Virus record (IMG/VR): IMGVR_UViG_3300042541_001760
Coordinates: 179,689 to 243,688 of that record
Source: a virus
Reading direction: 5' to 3' (one strand)
DNA: 64,000 nt
Part shown: piece after piece, positions 41,691-49,078 of the stretch
Layout of the letters: each line of letters opens with the position of its first letter
Position numbering within the stretch: the first letter of the stretch is position 1
The notes under the pieces: model-generated
Seen by the model: the letters and a program-made list of their open reading frames with translations, nothing else
Database searches by the model: none
What the model was told of the DNA's origin: nothing
Position numbers and translations under genes: made by a program

Positions 41691-41698
41691 CAAAGATA
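41691..41698 (-). promoter_or_regulatory. Bacteroidota-type -7 element for the primase
   Basis: Minus-strand TATCTTTG lies 5 nt before the primase ATG at 41685. No clear -33 TTTG is seen. Confidence 0.5.
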
Positions 41699-41773
41699 AA
41701 CAAAATTTATAAATCAATCAATATTCACAAGTTTTCTAATAACACTATATTTATTGACATAGAACACAATTAG

Positions 41774-42013
41774 ATGCCAAAATACGTAGAAATAACCTCA
41801 GTAACAGGATCCTCACCATATAACATATATATTTGTGACGTGGCTCAAGTGTCTTGTACTTGGATATCAACAATTACATCAGGTAACTTACCTTATTCGT
41901 TTGAGTTACCTTCCATTTTTTCAAGTTATTCCGATTTTGCCGTTAAGGTGGTTGACTCATCCAATTGTAATATGATAAAATTTAGTGGGACAAGTTATCC
42001 TGAATGTCCTTAA
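41774..42013 (+). CDS. Small Cys-containing virion-module protein
   Basis: The 79 aa product contains YNIYICDVAQVSCTW and a FAVKVVDSSNC segment. The same layout (YEIYICDVYGNRCQYI, then GLKIIETIAPC) opens the 246 aa protein at 48331-49071, so both share a module. It lies directly upstream of a large adhesin-like plus-strand gene. Probably a virion component; role unknown. Confidence 0.6.
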   Translation: MPKYVEITSVTGSSPYNIYICDVAQVSCTWISTITSGNLPYSFELPSIFSSYSDFAVKVVDSSNCNMIKFSGTSYPECP

Positions 42014-42024
42014 TTAGTTAAAAT

Positions 42025-43497
42025 ATGAGTAATTGTAATAATTGTCTACCTACCTCAATAACTTGGTCACCTGCTAACAACGGAACATTAAATTGTACGG
42101 GAACATCCGCTAGTACGGTATATACCTGCTATTCCAACGAAACTATATTTTTTACTGATTGGGACTTTTCTTCCGCCAATGTATTATATCAAGATTCCAT
42201 AGATGGCGGTGTTATTCCTGTTACAGGTGTGACTATTAATTATCCATACGGTATCGCAAATACTAATAGTAAATTTTGGGTTCAGGATTCTGGAAATACG
42301 AGTATTAACGAATACTCAATTTCATATTCTCCGTTATTGCCAGGTAATTCTGTTATTTTGACAGGCCCAATCAATAAGCCAATTACGGGAACTAATCAAT
42401 TAAATTCGTTGGTCGCAATTAGCGAAGATGTTTTAGTTGGTGGCGGTCAAAGTACTTTTGATGGAAATAAAATAATTAAATACCCTGTTAGTGGTTCGTC
42501 AATTGAATCGGTAGGTTTGTTTGAATTACCTTATACTAGCGGGTCAATTAATGACATAAAATATGACGTTAAAAAACAAACACTGGTAATTACATATTAC
42601 AACGATGATTTAGGAAAATACTACGTATCCGAATACACCACAGGTGGAACTATGGTTAATGAGATTGAAATCATCCCTTACGTAAACAACAAACAAATAG
42701 TTTCATTAGCAACATATAATGGTGTTAATTATATGTTAAGTGGAGGTTCCTCAACTTGGACTTGGTATAGTTACGATAACTTAACAAATTTGAATTTAGT
42801 TAACACAGGTATATCTACCTTATATTCCCAACCAAGTTCATCACAAGCCTTAGGTGTTTTCAGATCACCATTCACATCAACAGGGTCGAGTTATTGCCTT
42901 TCCACAATGTATTCATCAACATCACAATATGATGGTAACTATTATTCAGGTGGAACATATGATGGGTATTTATTTTACGTAGGTGACGGATCTACACCTG
43001 GGTTAATATACTATAACACAGGGTCAACATCTTGGTGTTTATCCACAAGTTTAGGTGGTACTTGTATTTTGTTTGGGGGTAATAGTTGTCAAAGTCCCAC
43101 ACCTAACTTTTCAAGTGGTTTTTTCTCAAACGCGATGTGTCCAACGCCAACTCCATCACCAACAAATAATTGTACCGTTTTAAATATTGATGCATTTTTT
43201 GATTGTGACATTATACCACCAACACCATCAATAACACCAACGATGACAGTTACCCCAACGTCAGGATACACTTATCCAACGCCAACACCGACGATGACCC
43301 CATCTCCAACTGCGTCAAGTCAATCATGTTCTAATGTTAACTTCTGTTTCAATATACAGAATTTTGGACCAACACCGACACCCACAATGACAATGACGCC
43401 AAGTAGTGGTTCTGGTAGAAATACGGTCGCAGGTGGAACTAGATCGTTTATCACAATTAATGACAATTTAGTTTGTCCTCCGCCACAAATAGTTTAA
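42025..43497 (+). CDS. Adhesin-like virion protein with Pro-Thr linkers
   Basis: The 490 aa product has a beta-rich N-terminal 350 residues with repeated IKYPVSG and ISEDVLVGGG segments that suggest a propeller or solenoid, then Pro/Thr linkers (CPTPTPSPT, TPTPTPTMTPSPTA) separated by short Cys-containing beta units. Similar linkers occur in the minus-strand 537 aa protein. Such architecture is typical of large-phage tail fibre or baseplate appendages. Receptor unknown. It ends 3 nt from the convergent RuvC-like gene. Confidence 0.6.
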   Translation: MSNCNNCLPTSITWSPANNGTLNCTGTSASTVYTCYSNETIFFTDWDFSSANVLYQDSIDGGVIPVTGVTINYPYGIANTNSKFWVQDSGNTSINEYSISYSPLLPGNSVILTGPINKPITGTNQLNSLVAISEDVLVGGGQSTFDGNKIIKYPVSGSSIESVGLFELPYTSGSINDIKYDVKKQTLVITYYNDDLGKYYVSEYTTGGTMVNEIEIIPYVNNKQIVSLATYNGVNYMLSGGSSTWTWYSYDNLTNLNLVNTGISTLYSQPSSSQALGVFRSPFTSTGSSYCLSTMYSSTSQYDGNYYSGGTYDGYLFYVGDGSTPGLIYYNTGSTSWCLSTSLGGTCILFGGNSCQSPTPNFSSGFFSNAMCPTPTPSPTNNCTVLNIDAFFDCDIIPPTPSITPTMTVTPTSGYTYPTPTPTMTPSPTASSQSCSNVNFCFNIQNFGPTPTPTMTMTPSSGSGRNTVAGGTRSFITINDNLVCPPPQIV

Positions 43498-43499
43498 TA

Positions 43500-44105
43500 T
43501 TATTTCCAAATACTTTCTTGGTGCATATGTCCTAAAACACAAGCATAAGCATCTGTCATATCAAAATTCTCTTTTTTAAGAGTTTGATTCTTAGTATATT
43601 GCCATTCAATTTGGGGTTCTCTCTTGGCAACCAAGTCCCAAACTATCATTTTCTTGTCAATATCTTTAGGTAATCCACCAAACAATACAAACTTATTTTT
43701 ATCGTTCTCTTTAACCAATTCAGGGAAAGCAAACTTTCTTGAGTTGTATGTTGATATGTATTCAGGAACTATACCTAAAGTGTCGTATATCTCCTTAGAG
43801 ATGAGTGTATTATACCTAAGTAGTGTTTGTACTGTATAAACATTATTAGAGTTAAGTAGGGGTTCTTCTATGATTACTTTTGTAATACCTAAATTCTTAT
43901 ACTCGGTTAACTTTTGTTTGAATACCTCAGCCTTTAAAAATAACTCCTTAATTTTATTATCTTCTTTTGGTTTGGGGACTGGTGAGATGTGAGTTAGTTC
44001 TAATAATTCTTGACTCATTATATCAAATAGAGCCCAACCGATAGTTTTAGTTGACACGTCTAAACCCAATACTTTTGGGTTATTCTTAATTTGTTGCTTT
44101 GCCAT
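43500..44105 (-). CDS. RuvC-like Holliday junction resolvase
   Basis: The 201 aa product has RNase H-fold motifs of RuvC: LGLDVSTKTIGWALF (first catalytic Asp, about 14-28), KVIIEEPLL (Glu, about 83-91) and DMTDAYACVLGHM (Asp pair near the C-terminus). It would resolve branched phage DNA before packaging. Its start is inside an inverted repeat ATATTAC/GTAATAT (44104-44122). It lies alone on the minus strand between virion genes. Confidence 0.85.
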   Translation of the reverse strand: MAKQQIKNNPKVLGLDVSTKTIGWALFDIMSQELLELTHISPVPKPKEDNKIKELFLKAEVFKQKLTEYKNLGITKVIIEEPLLNSNNVYTVQTLLRYNTLISKEIYDTLGIVPEYISTYNSRKFAFPELVKENDKNKFVLFGGLPKDIDKKMIVWDLVAKREPQIEWQYTKNQTLKKENFDMTDAYACVLGHMHQESIWK

Positions 44106-44146
44106 ATTACATATGGTAATATATTAGTTAAATTTGTAAATAATAC

Positions 44147-46423
44147 TTATATATCAAGCTTAACCAAGAATTGTTGTATACTCTGTCTTTCTATGGGTGA
44201 TTGTAACTTAGCAATAGCCATTAGGTCTCTAACATTGTCATATAAAGCCACTTCACTTATATATGATGGTACTCCTGCCGTCCAAGTCGGATTTGATGGG
44301 TAATTAAACTCGTTTTGATTTAGATTACACAACCATCTCATTTCATATATGGTCGCCTGTATTTCTGTTTCAATATTACCGTAGAAGTAATACTCATCTC
44401 CGAAGTTAAGGGTTTGTCCTGTTTGTCCAACTGTGGGTAATGTCACGTAATTATTTAAGTTATATGTAAGTGCCAAATCGTAATCGGACTTTGTGATATA
44501 CAATGTGGTTCCTGTAATACCGCTAGTCGTGATTTTACCTCCAACTATGGTTGCCGATAATTGATTTGTTACATCTATTTTTTTCCATCCTGTCGGGCTT
44601 GGTTTTCCTTCTCCACTTACTTTCTGACATAGTATTTCAAAAGAATCATAAGTAAAATTACCAAGACACCCAAACTCATTTCCGAATGTAATTGCGATAT
44701 CTTGACTAGTGCTATTACAAGTTTGATTAGGACCCAATATTGATGAATAATAATTACAATGTAATGAATTAGTATAGAAAAGGCTATTTGAGAATCTATA
44801 TGTCACATACATATAATCAGTATTTCCCGTTAATACACCTTCTCCGTTTGGAGTTGATAGCACTAATCTCGGTGCCGGTAATGTCCAATTTCTGTTGGAC
44901 TTATATGACATTGCCGCGATTATTTCCTCATCGTCAATAACTATCGTATTTAAATCGGGAAACACTTTACCTATTCTACTTGGGTATCCGTCAATTACGT
45001 TCGCATTTGTATCCCAAAGATGATAATATCTATGACCCGGATTGTTCATATCCGTATTTTTATTTGAGGTTAGATAATGTTCTTGGAACAGTCCTAATGT
45101 TTCAAATTCTACGTTTGGTGGGTCAACATAAAATGTTTGTCCTTGGCAACAGTCTGCTGATTTATGCCATTGTAACCAAGGTATTGTGAATCTGAAATTT
45201 CTTGCCATACCAACCGTATTGGTTTCATTCAAAGGGTCATATGGTTGTAACGCAAATTTTTCACCATAAACAAAGTCAATGGTGTTATTAGTATAATGAA
45301 CAATCGCTATTGCCTTTTGGTCTTTACCCGGTACAATGATTTTATCACCAAGAGAATTATAATAGTTAACAGAATCACTATCTGTTTGACCATTACTATT
45401 ACTATATCCAAAGTATTCTTTACTACCCAAATAATTTACAGATCCAAAATTAGTATAATCCTTATAAGCAGAACCATTTAAACCTGCCGGTGATTCTGAC
45501 CAAGGAATATTCATATTCCATATATTAACATTAAATAAATCAACATCACATACAGATTCAAAATTAAAAACATCTTGATTCCAATGTGGTTCTGGCGTAG
45601 CACTGTCGTAGAAGTTAGTCATACCTGATGGGTACACCAAAACTCTCGCCTCACCTGTTACCGATGGGGTTGCATAGTTAGGAACATTTCTATCCACAGT
45701 GATTATATTACCATTAACCCCAATAATTCTATATGTTAAAATTGGCGTACAACTTTGAAATGACATAAAACAAGATCTATCGCTTGGGGGTACTGGAGGG
45801 CATGGATTATACGGTGAATAAACGGTTGTACATGGTGATGAAACCGAAGTATAAGTACAATTACAATTAGTTAATCCTAACCCATCATAATATATTGTAA
45901 CAAAATCCCCTGCGGAAAATGAATATGTTGTTGCGGTATTACAAATACTCGGAACCGGAATTAAGGTCATAGTATTTTGACTAGGGCCTAAATTATTCAT
46001 ATCCACATAGTAATTACCTGTCTTAACATATTCACTACCTGTTTTAGCACTCCAATTTGTAGGTAATGTGGTTGTGTCAGCACTAAAAAATCCTCTCATT
46101 GGGGCTACATTATATACATTTGAAACTATAGAATCCATAAATGGTATTCCGTAAGTTGCTCCTGATAACGTATCAACATAATAAGGGTACTTAACATTTT
46201 GAAAATTGGCTTGGGGTACAGGCGCTCCATTTTGTGAATTAAAAGCGGGTTCTAACACAACACTATTTGTTTGATTAAAACCACTTATCGCGTTGTATGA
46301 AACCTCACTATCTCCAACTTGGAAATAAGTTATGTTAAAATTACCTTGTGATATTTTTTGTCTACCAATATCAGTAATTCTTGTATTAACTAAACCTGAT
46401 GTATTTTTTAATATATAAGCCAT
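44147..46423 (-). CDS. Virion protein with tail-collar-fibre-like N-terminus
   Basis: The 758 aa product begins MAYILKNTSGLVNTRITDIG, then QGNFNITYFQVGDSEVSYN, similar in layout to the N-terminal domain of phage tail-collar fibre proteins (a growing helix then a strand ending in GDG/GDS). The rest is beta-rich with many Gly, Asn and Tyr and Cys clusters (CTVYSPYNPCPPVPPSDRSC). Probably a tail fibre or baseplate attachment. A TATTTATA element lies exactly 4 nt before the ATG. Confidence 0.65.
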   Translation of the reverse strand: MAYILKNTSGLVNTRITDIGRQKISQGNFNITYFQVGDSEVSYNAISGFNQTNSVVLEPAFNSQNGAPVPQANFQNVKYPYYVDTLSGATYGIPFMDSIVSNVYNVAPMRGFFSADTTTLPTNWSAKTGSEYVKTGNYYVDMNNLGPSQNTMTLIPVPSICNTATTYSFSAGDFVTIYYDGLGLTNCNCTYTSVSSPCTTVYSPYNPCPPVPPSDRSCFMSFQSCTPILTYRIIGVNGNIITVDRNVPNYATPSVTGEARVLVYPSGMTNFYDSATPEPHWNQDVFNFESVCDVDLFNVNIWNMNIPWSESPAGLNGSAYKDYTNFGSVNYLGSKEYFGYSNSNGQTDSDSVNYYNSLGDKIIVPGKDQKAIAIVHYTNNTIDFVYGEKFALQPYDPLNETNTVGMARNFRFTIPWLQWHKSADCCQGQTFYVDPPNVEFETLGLFQEHYLTSNKNTDMNNPGHRYYHLWDTNANVIDGYPSRIGKVFPDLNTIVIDDEEIIAAMSYKSNRNWTLPAPRLVLSTPNGEGVLTGNTDYMYVTYRFSNSLFYTNSLHCNYYSSILGPNQTCNSTSQDIAITFGNEFGCLGNFTYDSFEILCQKVSGEGKPSPTGWKKIDVTNQLSATIVGGKITTSGITGTTLYITKSDYDLALTYNLNNYVTLPTVGQTGQTLNFGDEYYFYGNIETEIQATIYEMRWLCNLNQNEFNYPSNPTWTAGVPSYISEVALYDNVRDLMAIAKLQSPIERQSIQQFLVKLDI

Positions 46424-46427
46424 TTTC

Positions 46428-46436
46428 TATAAATAC
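46428..46436 (-). promoter_or_regulatory. TATTTATA element, 4 nt from start
   Basis: Minus-strand GTATTTATA with a 4-nt spacer (GAAA) to the ATG of the 758 aa virion gene. Confidence 0.5.
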
Positions 46437-46451
46437 TTTATTAGTTGTTTT

Positions 46452-48065
46452 TTATGGGTTGTTAATAGACATAACATTAGTTTCTGGCGCCCCTGTGACA
46501 TTACAACAAGTACATCCATTAATTGATGAGGTACTTAGTATAAACACTTTATCGGTTGATTTAACGTAACAAGACAAGGGACTTAATTTAAGTATTGAAG
46601 TTATAACCGTTCCTGATATCACATCCACCCCTGATATTGTAATATTGTTATACGTTAAAGTGGTTGCAGTTGAATATTCCTTAGTGTTTGGTGGGCATAT
46701 GCCGGTTGTTGATCCAGATTGTGTTGAAGATGCGGTTGTTGGTGTTATACCTATAGGGACTCCATTTTTATGTACTTGAACAGTATTAGTTATACTTCCA
46801 AACGCCGGATTGGTCGCCACCATAAAATTATTATATTCGGATAAATCAAAAGTTATTATTGTACCGGATGGTAAGTTTGATATAATGTTATTATTTATGT
46901 CTCTAACAACAACTTTAAATGTTAATTTTTTCTGTCCCACCCCTGTTGATACTATTGTATTATCTATTGTTAAATTATACGAATTTGTTGCCGGTCCGGC
47001 CGGAACGATTGCGTTCTGTTGTCTTACTGTTGACGATCCATCTTGTACCCAAATACTATAAGTACCCGCCGGTAAGTTATTAAACATTGGTGATTGTTGT
47101 GTTGTAATACCTCCATCTTTTGAATATATTACGGGTGGTTGACCGTTAAGGGGATTTATAATTAAAGATCCCGTAGAGTCGTTAACACAATTAGGGGCAC
47201 TAATAGTTGGTGGATTTAAACTCATCACAGGCGCATTACAAGCCCCCGCATATGTGGTGGCATTACCCGCTGGTCCGAATAAAGTCCAACCACCAATTGG
47301 TGGAATACTCGCGTTCGTGTTTATTATCAATGTTGAGTCAATATCAACAAACCAATAAGCTTGTGATAATCCACCCCATCTCATATCGAGAGTACCAGAA
47401 ATCCAAGTGGGTTTACCATTTACAATACTCCCCGTTGGTGTGAATGTATATAATGTTGTAATATTACCTGTAGTATATTGTAAACATAAATTAGGGTACA
47501 CAACAGGAATTGGTGTCGGTGTTGGTGTAGGAGTTGGTGATGGTGTTTGACTAGGAACAATTAAAGAACAGGTTGTTGTTGCCGTATAATCAGACCCTCC
47601 GTTTGGCCAATTGTAGTCGGTTACTGTTACAGTATACACCCCATTAGAAGTGGCATTAGTTAAAGTAGGACCTAAAGTTCCTGTACTCCAAAGAATTTTA
47701 TAAGGTGGTGTACCACCCGATACTAACATAGTAATACTATTATTTAATAGATTTGGACTACAACTAATAGTCATTGGCGTTATTGTAACAATATCACACT
47801 GATTAACTCCTGTAACTCTATTACAGACATACAATGCGGTACATTCACCACAATTACCATAAGAACCCTCTAAAGTGACTCCTGGCGATAAAAAAGAATA
47901 TGTGGGTGAATCAGGATACAATGAACCAGAACTAATAACAGTACAACAACCACTGAAATAATTGGGTATAATTACATACTTTATATCACCAATCGTTAAT
48001 GTTGGAGAATTGGTTAGTGTAAACGTAAAACTGGAATCGCAACAGGATTTGAAATAATGGGTCAT
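46452..48065 (-). CDS. Virion adhesin-like protein with SprB-type repeat and Pro-Thr linker
   Basis: The 537 aa product has an N-terminal Cys-rich module (SCCDSSFTFTLTN to GNCGECTALYVC), a SprB-like repeat (ISCSPNLLNNSITMLVSGGT then PPYKILWSTG and GVYTVTVTD), a Pro-Thr linker (TPSPTPTPTPTPIP), a second SprB-like repeat (LIINPLNGQPPVIYSKDG, LPAGTYSIWVQDG) and a beta-rich end. SprB repeats are known from flavobacterial surface adhesins. In a tail protein they may mimic host surface contacts. A TATTTATA element lies 46 nt upstream. Confidence 0.65.
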   Translation of the reverse strand: MTHYFKSCCDSSFTFTLTNSPTLTIGDIKYVIIPNYFSGCCTVISSGSLYPDSPTYSFLSPGVTLEGSYGNCGECTALYVCNRVTGVNQCDIVTITPMTISCSPNLLNNSITMLVSGGTPPYKILWSTGTLGPTLTNATSNGVYTVTVTDYNWPNGGSDYTATTTCSLIVPSQTPSPTPTPTPTPIPVVYPNLCLQYTTGNITTLYTFTPTGSIVNGKPTWISGTLDMRWGGLSQAYWFVDIDSTLIINTNASIPPIGGWTLFGPAGNATTYAGACNAPVMSLNPPTISAPNCVNDSTGSLIINPLNGQPPVIYSKDGGITTQQSPMFNNLPAGTYSIWVQDGSSTVRQQNAIVPAGPATNSYNLTIDNTIVSTGVGQKKLTFKVVVRDINNNIISNLPSGTIITFDLSEYNNFMVATNPAFGSITNTVQVHKNGVPIGITPTTASSTQSGSTTGICPPNTKEYSTATTLTYNNITISGVDVISGTVITSILKLSPLSCYVKSTDKVFILSTSSINGCTCCNVTGAPETNVMSINNP

Positions 48066-48111
48066 TTAATAATAATTCTTACAAACTAAATAATAATTGG
48101 TTATTTTTAGT

Positions 48112-48121
48112 TATAAATATC
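48112..48121 (-). promoter_or_regulatory. TATTTATA element (candidate late-type promoter)
   Basis: Minus-strand GATATTTATA, 46 nt before the 537 aa virion gene. A plus-strand copy lies at 48157-48165, so this gap is divergent. Confidence 0.5.
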
Positions 48122-48156
48122 TTAATTAATGTTTTGTGGTATTAATATACCTTAGA

Positions 48157-48165
48157 GTATTTATA
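48157..48165 (+). promoter_or_regulatory. TATTTATA element, 4 nt from start
   Basis: Plus-strand GTATTTATA with a 4-nt spacer to the ATG at 48170. Confidence 0.5.
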
Positions 48166-48169
48166 TTAT

Positions 48170-48352
48170 ATGAAATTATTAAGAACAATAGAAAAGATGG
48201 TTACCGAATCTGAAAGAGCGTATGAAGAAGCATGTGAGAGAGGTGCTAAACCACAGGTGTTAGATAAATTAGAAAAAAACTACTTGGACTCACTTAAATT
48301 GATGTCTTTATACGAGAGTGTTGAGAAAAATCAACAAGGGAAGACATCCTGA
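48170..48352 (+). CDS. Small helical protein with leader-like N-terminus
   Basis: The 60 aa product begins MKLLRTIEKMVTE then S, short enough to be mostly leader if processed at the Glu, followed by a charged helical part (ERAYEEACERGAKPQVLDKL). It is a lone plus-strand gene among minus-strand virion genes and overlaps the end of the 246 aa gene by 22 bases. It may be the smallest member of the leader-bearing set; low certainty. Confidence 0.5.
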   Translation: MKLLRTIEKMVTESERAYEEACERGAKPQVLDKLEKNYLDSLKLMSLYESVEKNQQGKTS

Positions 48353-49071
48353 CAATCATTACAATCCGTCATTGGTGGGAAAGGGAAAATATTGGATGTT
48401 TCTCTGTTTGTAATATTATTCCAATCAATACTAGTATATGTTTCGTTGGGGGTTAAGTAATTAGCCACTACTGTGGTACATCCTGTGTATCCCGTGCCGC
48501 TACCCAAAGACGAGTTTGGTATATTAACATACCATCTTGTGTTAGGTTCAAATGTACTTTGGAATGTCTCATCTAAAGTGAATGTGTAGTCATAACAACA
48601 GGCACTAAAATATGTTGGTGCTATCGCATCGTAACATTCCTGACAAGTCGTAAAAACCGGTTCAATATGAGTTAAAATCGATGCGGTGTTATTGGTGAAT
48701 TGATATCCAGAATATACCCAACACTGACCATATTCATTTAATGAAACAATATCTCCGAAATTAAGGTTTGGATTATCTTCCGTATAAACACAATTAGATA
48801 AATCACCACAATTACAGAAAGTAAAATATACATTTGGTAGATACGTACAAGTAACTAATTGAAATTTTTCACAGGGGGCTATTGTCTCAATAATTTTAAG
48901 ACCGACGGATGGTGCTCCACTAAATAATAGAGGTAGTGGTATTACATTAATTGGGGGTACATTATTGGTTATTGTATCAATATATTGACATCGGTTACCA
49001 TAAACATCGCAAATATATATTTCGTATGGTGGTGTAAGTCCCGTTATTGACGATATAATAATACTCTTCAT
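48331..49071 (-). CDS. Cys-module virion protein
   Basis: The 246 aa product combines the IYICDV module of the 79 aa protein (residues 1-75), a CNCGDLSNCVYTEDNP unit, and a C-terminal Cys-rich unit (ACCYDYTFTLDETF to DCNDCQDVFPC) related to the start of the 537 aa protein. Repeated CxxC pairs suggest disulfide or metal-stabilised tail modules. It lies 7 nt after the SprB-repeat protein gene. Confidence 0.6.
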   Translation of the reverse strand: MKSIIISSITGLTPPYEIYICDVYGNRCQYIDTITNNVPPINVIPLPLLFSGAPSVGLKIIETIAPCEKFQLVTCTYLPNVYFTFCNCGDLSNCVYTEDNPNLNFGDIVSLNEYGQCWVYSGYQFTNNTASILTHIEPVFTTCQECYDAIAPTYFSACCYDYTFTLDETFQSTFEPNTRWYVNIPNSSLGSGTGYTGCTTVVANYLTPNETYTSIDWNNITNRETSNIFPFPPMTDCNDCQDVFPC

Positions 49072-49078
49072 AACTTAT

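Noticed and set aside
46428-46436. TATAAATAC on the plus strand as a rightward T4-type late promoter
   Set aside because: At every instance the element is placed upstream of a gene in the TATTTATA sense; reading TATAAATA as the promoter would point transcription away from the gene, often into antisense.
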